A stretch of DNA of 64,000 nucleotides from Roseateles sp. SL47 (GCF_026625885.1 NZ_CP113068.1:4092001-4156000); one strand, 5' to 3'. Positions 1 through 9,145 are shown, counted from the stretch's first letter. Numbers and translations are program-made. The notes: generated by a model not told the origin, from the letters alone.

Positions 1-131
1 GCGCCTTTGTGATGGGCGTGATGAACAACGGCATGTCCATCCTGGGCATTGGCATTGATTACCAGCAGGTGATCAAGGGCCTGGTGCTGCTGGCCGCCGT
101 GTTCGTGGATGTCTACAACAAGCGGAAGTAA
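1..131 (+). CDS. Sugar ABC transporter permease, C-terminal end (XylH/GguB type)
   Basis: Only the last 42 codons are present, read from base 3; the start lies outside the window. The segment has the ending typical of XylH/GguB permeases of the ribose/xylose ABC family: a last membrane helix containing QQVIKGLVLLAAVF and a short basic tail ending NKRK. Such permeases form the inner-membrane channel for xylose and related sugars, together with a periplasmic binding protein and an ATPase that would lie to the left. The xylA, xylB and xylR genes a few kilobases away support xylose as a substrate. The exact sugar cannot be settled from this fragment. Confidence 0.8.
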   Translation, partial: AFVMGVMNNGMSILGIGIDYQQVIKGLVLLAAVFVDVYNKRK

Positions 132-518
132 GTCGGGCTTGAATTCAGGAAATAAAGCGGACACATGATGTCCGCTTGGTCATCTGGCTTGCAAATCTTC
201 TCATTGCGTCAATGCGGCAACAGTGCGCCGTGGACGGTTCACAATGGGCACACACCCTCTTTTCAATGATGTGAACTCGTCATACCCTTGTCATTGATAT
301 TTCAAGATCAATGAGCCGCTGCTTCTGCAACGTCAGCGGCTTCCAGGCCTTCTCCATCACCCCTGACCTGGCATTGGGCGATCTTCAGCCGTTCTTCGGA
401 AATACGACGCTCTACACCGTGGTTGTTCAGGCCACCATTCCGTTGTTCGCGGCCGTCCAGTTCGAGGCGATGGGCCTTCGGTCCTATGTGTGCTATACGG
501 ACCAGATCAAGGAGAAAA
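132..518. other. Intergenic region with hairpin and possible small upstream ORF
   Basis: This 387-base stretch separates the permease and lipoprotein genes. It holds the hairpin at 155-177 and an AT-richer part around 270-310 that could contain a promoter, but I cannot name one with confidence. An ORF at 311-529 covers its right half and is listed separately. Confidence 0.5.
155..177 (+). terminator. Hairpin terminator after the permease gene
   Basis: A perfect 9-bp stem (155-163 with 169-177) and a 5-base loop begin 24 bases after the permease stop codon. No clear T-run follows, so it may be a factor-assisted or processing hairpin rather than a classical intrinsic terminator. Confidence 0.55.
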
Positions 519-529
519 ATGGACACTGA
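311..529 (+). CDS. Possible small hypothetical protein overlapping the lipoprotein start
   Basis: This 72-codon frame begins with ATG at 311 and stops at 529, overlapping the next gene by 11 bases. Most codons end in G or C, as in real genes of this window. The middle contains a hydrophobic stretch (TLYTVVVQATIPLFAAV). No Shine-Dalgarno sequence is evident before 311, and I recognise no family. It could be a coupled leader ORF for the lipoprotein gene or a chance open frame. A longer minus-strand frame across the same bases looks like a shadow. Confidence 0.3.
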   Translation: MSRCFCNVSGFQAFSITPDLALGDLQPFFGNTTLYTVVVQATIPLFAAVQFEAMGLRSYVCYTDQIKEKNGH

Positions 530-1202
530 TGCTGCGAAATGGCCGGCGTGGCCTTGGCCCATCCATCTGAAGGCGTCACTGGTGGGGGCGGTGGTGGCGT
601 CATTGTCCGCATGCAGCTTCCCGCAGCACATCACGGTCATTCGCCAGGCCGAGGCGCTCAGCGTGGAAGGTGCAGTGGTGCCTGCGCAGATCATTCCGCC
701 GTTCGACACTGAGGCCGTGTTCAGGGTGAGGGAGACCAAGCTGGTCGTGGAGGCCACGGGCCGTGCGCAGAAGTCATCCACCACGCGTCTGGGTTATGTC
801 TTGCCCATCACGGAAAACGCATCGGATGTGGAGACGCCGGACCGTGCTCTAGCCATCTCCGTCGAATTGACCGCGGCACCGGACCAGGCAGCGGATCTCC
901 TGGTGAGCGGGAGTGTGCGCGACGGGCAAGGCAAGCTCTACGCTCCTGCCACCATTGCCTGGAAGGAGGGGCTCTGCGGTCCCTATTCCCGTTTTGGTGA
1001 CGACCTCCATCCGTTGTCGAACGGTCAACTGTATGTGGAGCCCGGTAAAAAGGGCTGTCTTTATCTGGGTTATGCCGTATCGCCTCGTATGAGTGAGGTC
1101 TTGAAGCTGAAGTTGGGATCACTGACTGTCGGCACGGCCGGGGCGCCGCAGCGGCTTGAAGTCACGCTTCGGCCTGTGTTGTCGCGCCAGTTCAACGGTT
1201 AG
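519..1202 (+). CDS. Putative lipoprotein of unknown function
   Basis: The product has 227 residues. ATG at 519 is chosen because AAGGAG lies at 509-514; an in-frame start at 423 would add an Arg/Pro-rich extension with no ribosome site. The N-terminus has a hydrophobic segment ending in a lipobox, LSAC, so signal peptidase II processing and lipid anchoring of the following Cys are expected. The remaining ~190 residues look like a soluble beta-rich domain with two more cysteines (EGLCGPYS, KKGCLYLG). I do not recognise the family. It lies alone between the permease and the porin on the same strand, and a role in the envelope is all that can be inferred. Confidence 0.7.
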   Translation: MDTDAAKWPAWPWPIHLKASLVGAVVASLSACSFPQHITVIRQAEALSVEGAVVPAQIIPPFDTEAVFRVRETKLVVEATGRAQKSSTTRLGYVLPITENASDVETPDRALAISVELTAAPDQAADLLVSGSVRDGQGKLYAPATIAWKEGLCGPYSRFGDDLHPLSNGQLYVEPGKKGCLYLGYAVSPRMSEVLKLKLGSLTVGTAGAPQRLEVTLRPVLSRQFNG

Positions 1203-1388
1203 CCGTTTCTTTGGTGCAGGCCGCGTGCCCCTTCTGCACTAAATTTTGAAAGCGCGCGCCCTTGGGATGCCATTCACCGACGCGGGTGACAGCTCGCCAT
1301 TTGGCAAGCGATTCAGTGACACGGCCTCAGGGAATGTTCCTCAAATCCAACATTTGGTTTCGACCCTGGGCGGTTTCGTGAATACTCG

Positions 1389-1410
1389 CAGTCACTCCAC
1401 GTAGTGACTG
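1389..1410 (+). promoter_or_regulatory. Perfect palindrome/hairpin upstream of the porin gene
   Basis: CAGTCACT at 1389-1396 pairs perfectly with AGTGACTG at 1403-1410 around a 6-base centre, 34 bases before the porin ATG. It could be a repressor operator or a 5'-UTR hairpin. No T-run follows, which argues against a terminator. The LacI-type regulator downstream of the porin is one possible binder, but the site lacks the central CG-centred pattern usual for LacI operators. Confidence 0.4.
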
Positions 1411-1444
1411 GCTCGCCCGTCGGGTGGCCGTCCATCATTTCCCC

Positions 1445-2833
1445 ATGTCGCAGCATTACCCCAACGACGCCGGCCAGAGCGCCGTTTCTTCATCATTTCA
1501 CCCTTGTGCTCGGTCCGAGCCAGGCGTTGTTGCTGCCAGCACGCTGGCCGTATTCGCAGCACTTGTCGCACTCGGCCCCCTCTCGGCGCCCGCTCATGCC
1601 GACTCCGGCATCACGCTGTACGGCTCCTTCGACGTCGGTGTGGACCAGATCAAAAAGAGCCAGGGCAATGTCCAGGGTACCTTGTTCAGCGTCAGTGGCG
1701 GTCGTCAACTGACCAATGAAGTGGCCGCTCCAGCGACGTCGACCTCCCGCATGTCCACCAGCCTGACCCGGCAGTCCTACCTCGGCTTCAAGGGCAATGA
1801 GGATCTGGGCGGCGGTTATCAGGCCAAATTCCAGCTCGAAGGCGGTTTCACGCCAGACGCCGGGACCATCAGCAATGACGGCCGCTTCTTCGGCCGCGTG
1901 GCCTGGGTGGGCCTGACGACGCCCGTCGGGGAATTCCGCCTGGGTCGCCAGGCCGCGCCGATGCTGGTGGCCTACTACTTCAACAGCGTTGAGCGGCTTG
2001 GCTCCACCGACATCCTCGGCGCTGGTGTGACGGTTAACAACCTGCAGGTCTATCAAGACAATATGGCCAGCTACACCCTGGCCAAGGGCCCTTGGCTGGC
2101 ACAGCTGTCCTACACCCCCAACGGCGGCGTCGGCACCCGCGTGAGTGCGTCCCGCTCACCCGCTTCCAATGCCAATACCGGCCAGATCATCGGCGGCGCC
2201 AATGCCGGTACCGAAGACGGCTCCGGCCGCGGCAAATCAGTGGGAGCGATGGTCGTCTATACCGAATCCGACCTCACGCTGGTGGGCAGTTATCACCGCA
2301 ATCACTTCGGTGTTCCGTTTGGCATTGCGTCGGCGCAGGGCTACGTACCGCTGTTCAATGTCGAGCGTTTCACCAGCTACATGGTCGGCAGTAAATACCG
2401 GATTGCCAGCACCGGAACGGAGTTGGCCGGGAATTTCTATGGCGCCCAGTTCAAGGAATCGGGCAACATCGACCCACGCATCACTTCCATCAGCTTTGCG
2501 GTGAAGCAGGCGGTCCGCTGGATCGACCTGATCGCCCAGGTCAGCGACAACCGCTTCAACAATTTCACCCACGGAAAAAACCTGGCCTACACGTTGGGAG
2601 CGGAATACAACCTGTCCAAGCGCACCGCCGTCTATGTGCGTTATGCGCAGGTGGAAGACAAGCGGGGCGATATCGTCCGCAGCCCGCTGAACCCGGCGCT
2701 CACGCTGGCGGGCGGCCCGACGACGCTGCTGCTGCCGATGGGCGCGCTGGAGATCCCGGTGCTGTCCGGTGCGGGCACGCAGATGGACGCCACCACGCGA
2801 CTGTTCGGCCTCGGGCTGAGGCACGCGTTCTAA
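1445..2833 (+). CDS. Gram-negative outer-membrane porin
   Basis: A 462-residue general porin of the Burkholderia OmpC-like family (Porin_4). After a long signal region ending APAHA, the mature protein starts with the family hallmark SGITLYGSFDVGV, followed by SYLGFKGNEDLGGGYQAKF, and ends with a terminal Phe (LFGLGLRHAF), the usual recognition signal for beta-barrel assembly. It should form a trimeric 16-strand channel for small hydrophilic solutes. The start is uncertain: ATG 1445 gives an unusually long, polar pre-signal stretch, and GTG 1424 is also possible. It lies between the lipoprotein gene and a convergent LacI-type regulator, so a link to sugar uptake is plausible but unproven. Confidence 0.9.
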   Translation: MSQHYPNDAGQSAVSSSFHPCARSEPGVVAASTLAVFAALVALGPLSAPAHADSGITLYGSFDVGVDQIKKSQGNVQGTLFSVSGGRQLTNEVAAPATSTSRMSTSLTRQSYLGFKGNEDLGGGYQAKFQLEGGFTPDAGTISNDGRFFGRVAWVGLTTPVGEFRLGRQAAPMLVAYYFNSVERLGSTDILGAGVTVNNLQVYQDNMASYTLAKGPWLAQLSYTPNGGVGTRVSASRSPASNANTGQIIGGANAGTEDGSGRGKSVGAMVVYTESDLTLVGSYHRNHFGVPFGIASAQGYVPLFNVERFTSYMVGSKYRIASTGTELAGNFYGAQFKESGNIDPRITSISFAVKQAVRWIDLIAQVSDNRFNNFTHGKNLAYTLGAEYNLSKRTAVYVRYAQVEDKRGDIVRSPLNPALTLAGGPTTLLLPMGALEIPVLSGAGTQMDATTRLFGLGLRHAF

Positions 2834-2846
2834 GCACGCAGGCGCG

Positions 2847-3935
2847 TCAGGTGATGGGAAGGGCGCCCGAGCGCGGCGCCCCCAGCGTGGCACCGTCCAC
2901 CAGCTCGGTGGGCAGCACCACGTTCGTGATTTCGGGGGGAGGGCCTTCCCCCAGCTTGGCATCCACACTGGCCACCAGCAACCGCGCCGCGCGTTGACCG
3001 AGGTCTCGCAACGGCTGACGCACGGTCGCCAGCCGTGCGGACCGGGCCAGTTGGGTGTCATCGAAACCCACCAACGAAATCTGATGCGGCACCTGCAGCC
3101 CCCGGGCGGACAGCACGTCCAGGCACCCGATGGCGATGGAGTCGTTGCCTGCAAAGATGGCGTGCGGCAATTCCTCGCCGCGATGGCTGTCCAGCCACTG
3201 CTCCAGCCGGCGTCGCCCGGACTCGGCGGTGAATTCCCCTTCCACCACATGGTTTGCGGGCGGCTCCATCCCGGCGAGCGCATGGGCCCGGAGATAGCCC
3301 TGCACGCGGCGCCGGGCGCCCAGGGAATGGTCGGGCCCGGCCAGATGCAGGATTCGACGATGGCCCATGCCGAGCAGCCGGGTCACCATGGCCTGTGCAC
3401 CGGCCTCGTCGTCCGGCTCCAGGTTGATGACGCCTGGGATCAGGACGTTGCTATGGATGGACAAGATAGGCGTGTGATCCGGAAGCCGCTGGGCTTCCTG
3501 TTCGTCCAGCTGCGGTGCCAGCAGGATCAGCCCATCAATACGCCCATCGCAGAGCGCCGGAATCCGGGCGGCCTCGCGGTGCCAGTCCTCCAGGGCAAAC
3601 ACGGTGGTGTTCTGGCCCAACTCGGCGCCGGCCTCCATCACCCCGCTGAAGACCTCCAGAAAGTACTGGTTCAGTTCTTCGCGCTTGAGCGTCGTGGCCA
3701 ACCCCAGGGTATTCATGCGGCGGCTGGTGAGCGCGCGTGCGGTGGCGTTGGGGCGGTAGTTCAGCAACCGGGCCGCTTCCAGGATGCGCTCACGGGTTTC
3801 GTCGCTGATCCGGGCGGAGGTGCGCGCGCCGTTGAGTACGGCGGAGGCCGCCATCGCCGACACCCCGGCAGCCCGGCCTACATCGGCCAGGGTGGCGGCA
3901 TGGCCGGGTTTGCGGGGCTTGGCGGACGTGTTCAT
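2847..3935 (-). CDS. LacI-family transcriptional regulator
   Basis: The 362-residue product has an N-terminal LacI helix-turn-helix (ATLADVGRAAGVSAMAASAV, about residues 13-32) with the hinge region RPNATARALTSRR. A periplasmic-binding-protein-like sensor domain follows, with FAGNDSIAIG and VGFDDTQLA typical of the family. ATG 3935 is preferred because the domain begins 12 residues later; an upstream in-frame start at 3989 would cross the hairpin at 3966-3986. The gene lies 145 bases downstream of xylA on the same strand and converges with the porin. It probably represses a local sugar gene set, but neither ligand nor target can be read from the sequence. Confidence 0.92.
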   Translation of the reverse strand: MNTSAKPRKPGHAATLADVGRAAGVSAMAASAVLNGARTSARISDETRERILEAARLLNYRPNATARALTSRRMNTLGLATTLKREELNQYFLEVFSGVMEAGAELGQNTTVFALEDWHREAARIPALCDGRIDGLILLAPQLDEQEAQRLPDHTPILSIHSNVLIPGVINLEPDDEAGAQAMVTRLLGMGHRRILHLAGPDHSLGARRRVQGYLRAHALAGMEPPANHVVEGEFTAESGRRRLEQWLDSHRGEELPHAIFAGNDSIAIGCLDVLSARGLQVPHQISLVGFDDTQLARSARLATVRQPLRDLGQRAARLLVASVDAKLGEGPPPEITNVVLPTELVDGATLGAPRSGALPIT

Positions 3936-3965
3936 GGCAAGGGCAGCGCGGACTCGCGCGCAATT

Positions 3966-3986
3966 CTCCGGGGTCTGGCCCCGGAG
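3966..3986 (-). terminator. Perfect hairpin between xylA and the LacI-type gene
   Basis: CTCCGGGG (3966-3973) and CCCCGGAG (3979-3986) form a perfect 8-bp GC-rich stem with a 5-base loop. In the minus direction it lies about 95 bases after the xylA stop and 31 bases before the regulator start. It could terminate or attenuate xyl transcription, or act as an operator. No good T-run follows. Confidence 0.45.
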
Positions 3987-4080
3987 CATGCCTCAAACTG
4001 TGCGGCGCGCGGCAGTCACGCAGCAGCGCAAGCTCATGGACGCGTCACTTCCGCAACAACGGCCCCCGGAGAGGAAGCGC

Positions 4081-5400
4081 TCAGGCCCCGCAGAACCGGT
4101 TCACCAGGTTCTCCAGGAACTCCTGCCGACCCGACCGGGGCGCCACGTCCACATTCCGGGCCAGCACCTGGTCGGCCAGCTGTTCCAGGCTGCGACGGCC
4201 CTCCAGAATGTCGCGGCCCTCGGGCTGCGCCCAGCCGGCATACCGTTGCTGCAGCGCCTCGGCCAAGCGGCCGTCCTGGATCATCTGTTCCGCCACCAGC
4301 AGCCCACGCGCGCAGACATCCATGCCCCCGATGTGGCCATGGAACAGGTCTTCCGCGTCCAGAGACTGGCGGCGTACCTTGGCGTCGAAGTTCAACCCGC
4401 CACTGCCCAGACCGCCCGCCTGGAGGATGTGATACAGCGCGAGGGCAATCTCCGGCACGTTGTTGGGGAACTGGTCGGTGTCCCAGCCGAGTTGCGGGTC
4501 GCCGCGATTCATGTCGATGCTGCCCAGAATGCCCAGCGCGGCAGCCACGGCAATCTCATGCTCGAAGGAGTGGCCGGACAAAGTGGCATGGTTGGCCTCG
4601 ATGTTCACCTTCACCTCTTTTTCCAGCCCGTAGCGGGTGAGGAAGCCGTAGACGGTGGCGGTGTCGAAGTCGTATTGATGCTTGGACGGCTCACGCGGCT
4701 TGGGTTCCAGCAGGATGGTGCCCTTGAAGCCCTTGCGATGCTTGTAGTCCACCACCATGGAGAGGAAGCGGCCCAGTTGGTCGAGTTCCTGCGCCACCTT
4801 GGTGTTCAGCAGGGTTTCATAACCCTCCCGGCCGCCCCACAGCACGTAGTTTTCGCCGCCCAGGCGCAGGGTGGCGTCCATGGCGTCGCGTACCTGCAAG
4901 GCCGCCATGGCAAAGATCTCAGGGGCCGGATTGCTGGCGGCGCCAGCCATGAAGCGGCGGTGGCTGAACAGGTTGGCCGTGCCCCACAGCAGCTTGACCC
5001 CGGTGCGTTGCTGGTGTTCACCCAGCACGTCGACCATGCGCATCAGATGCTCATGGCTTTCACGCGGGGAGGCGCCTTCGGGGGCGACGTCACGGTCATG
5101 GAAGCAGTAGTAAGGCACCCCGAGCTTGCTGAAGAAATCAAAGGCCGCATCGGCCTTCATGAGCGCCAGTTCCATCGGTGACCCGCCCTGGAACCAGGGG
5201 CGCTCGAAGGTGTTGCCACCAAACGGGTCGAGGCCGTTCCAGCAGAAGCTGTGCCAATAGCACACGGCAAAGCGCAGGTGCTCCTCCATCCGCTTGCCCA
5301 GCACGACGCGGTCCTTGTCGTAATGGCGGAAGGCCAGCGCTTCGTTGGCGTCGGGGCCTTGGTAGCGGATGGGCGCGATGGAGTCGAAGTAGCGGCTCAT
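4081..5400 (-). CDS. xylA: Xylose isomerase
   Basis: This 439-residue protein has the full length of Proteobacterial class II XylA. It isomerises D-xylose to D-xylulose with two divalent metal ions in the cytoplasm. Visible motifs include [10 protein letters not shown] (catalytic His/Asp region), [15 protein letters not shown] (metal-binding Glu and substrate Lys), [12 protein letters not shown], and [20 protein letters not shown] (metal ligands). The gene is the third in the minus-strand series xylR-xylB-xylA, 109 bases after xylB, and is followed by the LacI-type regulator gene. Expression is probably controlled with xylB by the adjacent ROK regulator. Confidence 0.98.
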   Translation of the reverse strand: MSRYFDSIAPIRYQGPDANEALAFRHYDKDRVVLGKRMEEHLRFAVCYWHSFCWNGLDPFGGNTFERPWFQGGSPMELALMKADAAFDFFSKLGVPYYCFHDRDVAPEGASPRESHEHLMRMVDVLGEHQQRTGVKLLWGTANLFSHRRFMAGAASNPAPEIFAMAALQVRDAMDATLRLGGENYVLWGGREGYETLLNTKVAQELDQLGRFLSMVVDYKHRKGFKGTILLEPKPREPSKHQYDFDTATVYGFLTRYGLEKEVKVNIEANHATLSGHSFEHEIAVAAALGILGSIDMNRGDPQLGWDTDQFPNNVPEIALALYHILQAGGLGSGGLNFDAKVRRQSLDAEDLFHGHIGGMDVCARGLLVAEQMIQDGRLAEALQQRYAGWAQPEGRDILEGRRSLEQLADQVLARNVDVAPRSGRQEFLENLVNRFCGA

Positions 5401-5509
5401 GGTGGGTGTCCTGGTGAGGCCTCGGGGACGTGGCTCAGAGACCGTGGGTGGAAGTGGCGATCAAGTCGAGGTTCAGGTCGACATTCACGTCGGGGACGAG
5501 ACCGATGCG

Positions 5510-7012
5510 TTAATGGGCCCGGCCAGTGGGATCGTCGGCCGGGGAGGGGAGCGGCGGAAGGTCGCGCTGCTGTTGATAAAAGGCGCGGAAGCGGGCAAGG
5601 CGGGCGGCGAGCACCTGACTGCGTTGCGGGCGAGGGCTGAAGCGGTCGCTGACCGGCGGGCGCGGACACACCTGGGTTTCCTCCCCCCCATCCGCCATCC
5701 AGGCCAGCCGGGCGGCCCCAAGGGCACCGCCGGCATCAGCGTCAGCATGGCGCACGATGTCCACGCCCAGCACGTCGGCCATCAACTGGGCCCAGTAGGC
5801 GCTGCGCGATCCGCCGCCTACAAAGGACAGCTCCTGCACGCGGGTGCCGGCCGCCTGCAATGCTGCAAGGCCATCGGCCATACCAAAGGCCACACCTTCC
5901 AGCACCGCATAGCCGCCATGGGCGCGTGTGCTGTCGTGCGTGAGACCGTGCAGGACGCCGCTGGCAAACGGGTCGTTGTGCGGGGTGCGCTCGCCCGCCA
6001 GGTAGGGCAGGAACAGAGGCGCGGTGGCCAACTCATGGTCCGGCAGCGCCTGCACCTCGGCCAGCAGGGCGGCTTCATCGGCCACGCCACTGAAACCGCA
6101 GAACCAGCGCAGGGCGCTCGCGGCCGAGAGCATCACACTCATCTGATGCCACCGGCCGGGCAGGGCATGGCAAAACGCATGCACGGCCGAAGCCGGATTG
6201 GGCCGGTAGCGATCATTCACCACGAACAAGACCCCCGAGGTGCCCATCGAAAGGAAGCCTTCGCCCGGGCGGGTCGCGCCGATGCCGATGGCACTGGCGG
6301 CGTTGTCGCCGGCGCTGCCCGCCACGATGACCTCTGCGGACAAGCCCCAGGCACGGGCCACCTCAGGGCGCAGGGTGCCGCCGGGCTGGTTGCTTTCCAC
6401 CACCCGGGGCATCTGGTCACGGCACAGGCCGCACGCGGCCAGCAAGGTGTCCGACCAATCACGTGACGCCACGTCCAGCCACAACGTGCCGGCGGCATCG
6501 GACGGGTCGGTGACCTTGTCGCCGGTCAGCAGCAGGCGCAGATAGTCCTTGGGCAGCAGCACGGTTGCCGTGGCGCTGAAGTGCTGCGGCTCATGTTTTT
6601 GCACCCAGAGCAGCTTGGGCGCCGTAAAGCCGGGCATGGCCAGGTTGCCGGCAATGTCGGCCAGCGCTGGCGCGGCACGGGTGAGGTCCGCACATTCCGC
6701 AAAGCTGCGACCGTCATTCCACAAGATGGCAGGACGCAGCACACGTTCCTGATGGTCCAGCAGCACCGCGCCATGCATCTGGCCGGACAGCCCGATGGCA
6801 CGCACCTGCGCCCAGGCTTGCGGTGCTGCCGCGCGCAGGCTGGCCACGGCCTGTTCAGTGGCGGCCCACCAACTGGCGGGGTCCTGTTCAGACCAGCGCG
6901 GATGTGGCCGCTGCACGGTCAGCGGCGCGCTGGTGCGGCCGCAGGCCTGGCCATCGGCATCAAGCAGCAGCAGCTTGACTTCAGAGGTGCCCAGATCAAT
7001 TCCGAGATACAT
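5510..7012 (-). CDS. xylB: Xylulokinase
   Basis: A 500-residue FGGY-family carbohydrate kinase that phosphorylates D-xylulose to xylulose 5-phosphate, the second step after XylA. The N-terminal phosphate-binding motif GIDLGTSEVKLLLLD, the mid-protein SMGTSGVLF and the C-terminal adenosine-binding motif GGGSRSAYWAQLMADVLG are all present, and the length is normal. Its ATG shares one base with the stop codon of xylR upstream (TGATG), which implies translational coupling. The product feeds the pentose phosphate pathway. Confidence 0.97.
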   Translation of the reverse strand: MYLGIDLGTSEVKLLLLDADGQACGRTSAPLTVQRPHPRWSEQDPASWWAATEQAVASLRAAAPQAWAQVRAIGLSGQMHGAVLLDHQERVLRPAILWNDGRSFAECADLTRAAPALADIAGNLAMPGFTAPKLLWVQKHEPQHFSATATVLLPKDYLRLLLTGDKVTDPSDAAGTLWLDVASRDWSDTLLAACGLCRDQMPRVVESNQPGGTLRPEVARAWGLSAEVIVAGSAGDNAASAIGIGATRPGEGFLSMGTSGVLFVVNDRYRPNPASAVHAFCHALPGRWHQMSVMLSAASALRWFCGFSGVADEAALLAEVQALPDHELATAPLFLPYLAGERTPHNDPFASGVLHGLTHDSTRAHGGYAVLEGVAFGMADGLAALQAAGTRVQELSFVGGGSRSAYWAQLMADVLGVDIVRHADADAGGALGAARLAWMADGGEETQVCPRPPVSDRFSPRPQRSQVLAARLARFRAFYQQQRDLPPLPSPADDPTGRAH

Positions 7013-8262
7013 CAGACGGACTCCTCGGTCGCGTGGTCGGTGGCGGTGTTGCCGCGCGCGGCCCCGGCCTGGGGCAACTGCGGACGGGTGATACGGTAGC
7101 GGGCCAGTGCAGCGGCCCCGGTCGCCACTGCATCCGCGCCGAAACGGGACGTGCGGACGCGGGGGGGCGCCATGCCTGCGGCGGTGGCGTAGTCATGGAG
7201 GGTTTCCAGCGCGGGCGCCAGAAACGGGGCGCCCAGTTCCACCACCGTGCCGCCAAGCACGATGCAGGCGGGGTCGTAAGCGGTTGCCAGGTTCTGGAGC
7301 AGCACACCGAGGTGGCGGCCAGCCGCGGTGACCGAGCGTGTGGTGGAACGGTCCTTGTCCAGCAGCCGAGTCCGCAAGGCAGCAAGGGCCGCCGCTGCGG
7401 AGTCTTCGCCATCGTCAGGACGTGTCAAGGCGCGCAGGCTGATCAGCGCCTCGGCGCAGCCGCGCCGTCCACAACTGCACGGCGGCCCGTCGATCTGCAG
7501 CACCATGTGCCCCACTTCGCCTGCCAGCCCCCGGCTGCCGGTGAGCAGGCGGTCCCCCACGATCACCCCCGCACCCAGACCCTGGTTGATGCTCACGTAG
7601 AGCAGGGGGTCAAGAGCTTCCTCGGACGGATTGAATTCCATCTCCCCGATGGCGGCGACATCGGCTTCGTTCTGCAGGTGAAGCGGTACATCGGCCAACG
7701 GGGAGTTGGCCAATCGATCGCCCAGCCAGGCGCCCACGGGCAGATCTCGCCAGCCGAGGTTGGGCGCCACATGCAGCACCCCTCGGGCCTCATCAACGCC
7801 GCCAGGCAGACCGATGCCGATGCCGATGACCTCCTGATGGGGCGCGAGTTGGCCGCGCACTTTCAGCAAGGCCGAGGCCAGGACACCGATGCAGGCCTTT
7901 GCCGATCGGCTGGCGCCGTAGGTGCAGAGCGTGCGGGCGCGGATCTCGCCGGTCAGCGAGGTCGCGACCACGCGGACGCCCTCGATGCCGACCTCCGCGC
8001 CCAGCAGCAGCAGGCGGTCCGGATTGATGAACAGGGGGGTAGGGCGGCGCCCCAGGTCGCCAGTGGCCACCACCACGCTTTCCATCAGCCAGCCTTGGGC
8101 GATCAGTTCTCGGGTGAGGCTGCTGATGGTGGATTTGGTGAGACCGACCTCTTGCGCCAGATCGGCGCGGGACAGGCCCGGCCGCGCACACAGCTGGCGC
8201 ACCAGCGCCATGCAATGGATGAGCTTCAGCCGCTGCTGGCTGCTGCCGTTGTCAGTCTGCAC
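7012..8262 (-). CDS. xylR: ROK-family transcriptional regulator, XylR type
   Basis: The 416-residue product has an N-terminal winged helix-turn-helix (SRADLAQEVGLTKSTISSLT, about residues 30-50) fused to a ROK sugar-kinase-like domain with the zinc motif CSCGRRGCAE. This is the architecture of XylR/NagC-type sugar-responsive repressors. GTG 8262 is preferred because GGAG lies five bases upstream; ATG 8301 would add 13 residues but has no ribosome site. It is first in the xylR-xylB-xylA series and overlaps xylB by one base, so it probably regulates its own operon in response to xylose. Confidence 0.9.
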   Translation of the reverse strand: MQTDNGSSQQRLKLIHCMALVRQLCARPGLSRADLAQEVGLTKSTISSLTRELIAQGWLMESVVVATGDLGRRPTPLFINPDRLLLLGAEVGIEGVRVVATSLTGEIRARTLCTYGASRSAKACIGVLASALLKVRGQLAPHQEVIGIGIGLPGGVDEARGVLHVAPNLGWRDLPVGAWLGDRLANSPLADVPLHLQNEADVAAIGEMEFNPSEEALDPLLYVSINQGLGAGVIVGDRLLTGSRGLAGEVGHMVLQIDGPPCSCGRRGCAEALISLRALTRPDDGEDSAAAALAALRTRLLDKDRSTTRSVTAAGRHLGVLLQNLATAYDPACIVLGGTVVELGAPFLAPALETLHDYATAAGMAPPRVRTSRFGADAVATGAAALARYRITRPQLPQAGAARGNTATDHATEESV

Positions 8263-8616
8263 CTTGTCTCCTGTGCCCGCTATGGTGCGAGCTGGGAGCA
8301 TATTAGTTCGGGCACTGCACGAATGAATCCAGGGGAACTACCTAGTCTGCTGTCCCGCAAAGACATGCGCAAAACGCAATCGATGGATTCGCGCCCAGGG
8401 CGCGGCGCGCGGGAGACCGGCGTGGAGCGTGAAGCTGGGCGTGAGGACGGGCGCAGGATGGGCGCAGGATGGGCGCTGGATCGAGGTCTGCGGGGTGGGT
8501 GCTTTGCGCGCCAGAAACATTGGCTTAAGGCGGTTCTAACACTGGGGGAGCACTCTTCAGTCACGGCAGCGCTGAAACCTTTTTCTCTCTCTCAGCGGTG
8601 TCTACAGGAGTACGAC
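8263..8616. promoter_or_regulatory. Divergent promoter region between xylR and an exported-protein gene
   Basis: This 354-base gene-free stretch must hold the promoters of xylR (minus) and of the small exported protein gene (plus). I could not identify convincing -35/-10 boxes for either. It contains three tandem copies of an 11-base unit (8449-8481) and an AT-richer part around 8515-8545 before the plus-strand gene. Confidence 0.4.
8449..8481. repeat. Three tandem 11-bp repeats
   Basis: The unit GGGCGCAGGAT occurs at 8449-8459 and 8460-8470 exactly, and at 8471-8481 with one change (T for A). The purpose is unknown. It may be replication slippage or clustered binding sites upstream of the exported-protein gene. 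Confidence 0.7.
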
Positions 8617-8949
8617 ATGAGCAAGACCTCCCCGATCCTGGCCCTGATGGCGGCATTTGCCGCAGCGTCCGCCCAAGCGGCGCCGATTCAGGATGATGAA
8701 CTCACGAGCCGCGAACAGCGCCGTGCCCAGCTGCAGCAGCAGTTGCGCGATGTGCGTGTGGAGCTCTACTGCAGCCATGAAGACCATGCGCTGCAGATGA
8801 TGCGAGAAGCGCGCCAGGCGCTGGTGGCTCAGCATGACGATGTCGCCGAACGCGGCGTCGCTCATCTGGACCGCGCGATCTGGGCCGTGCGCCACGGCGA
8901 CACGCAGCAGGCGCTGAACCTGCTGCAGGACGCGCACCGCCAAGGCTGA
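8617..8949 (+). CDS. Small exported protein of unknown function
   Basis: A 110-residue product starting at ATG 8617 with CAGGAG six bases upstream. Residues 1-22 form a clear signal peptide ending SAQA, so cleavage before APIQ is expected and the mature protein would be periplasmic or secreted. The mature part is strongly helical and charged (RREQRRAQLQQQL-like sequence), with a single Cys in VELYCSHEDH and many His/Gln residues. I recognise no named family. It stands alone, followed by a strong hairpin, so it is probably a single-gene transcription unit. Confidence 0.8.
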   Translation: MSKTSPILALMAAFAAASAQAAPIQDDELTSREQRRAQLQQQLRDVRVELYCSHEDHALQMMREARQALVAQHDDVAERGVAHLDRAIWAVRHGDTQQALNLLQDAHRQG

Positions 8950-8974
8950 GCCGGGTTGCCGGAAGGCCACTCCG

Positions 8975-9011
8975 CTGCAATCGCGCGGTTCGATGGGCTG
9001 CGCGATTGCAG
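8975..9011 (+). terminator. Strong hairpin terminator
   Basis: A perfect 12-bp stem (8975-8986 with 9000-9011) with a 13-base loop starts 26 bases after the stop codon of the exported-protein gene. Its position between convergent genes suggests a terminator, possibly for both directions. A T-run is lacking. Confidence 0.65.
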
Positions 9012-9145
9012 TCGCTCTGTGTGACCCCCGTTTCGGCGGGACGTCTGGACTCGGCAGAAGCTTGGCAAGGTGTTGCGCTTCAGATGTGAGAACGCCTACG
9101 TTGAGCCTGAGCGATATTCGCCCCGTGTGATGCTTGACGTGTCCC

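Noticed and set aside
308..784. 158-codon minus-strand frame
   Set aside because: Antisense to the lipoprotein gene start; no ribosome site and random-looking translation.
1389..1410. Palindrome before the porin as an intrinsic terminator
   Set aside because: It is 34 bases before a start codon on the same strand and lacks a T-run; a regulatory role is more likely.
2994..4640. Long plus-strand open frame of 548 codons
   Set aside because: It lies antisense to the LacI-type regulator and xylA, whose family motifs are clear; GC-rich DNA gives long antisense frames.
7033..8949. 638-codon plus-strand open frame
   Set aside because: Most is antisense to xylR and reads as Gly/Arg/His-rich noise. 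Only the part from ATG 8617, with signal peptide and ribosome site, is accepted.
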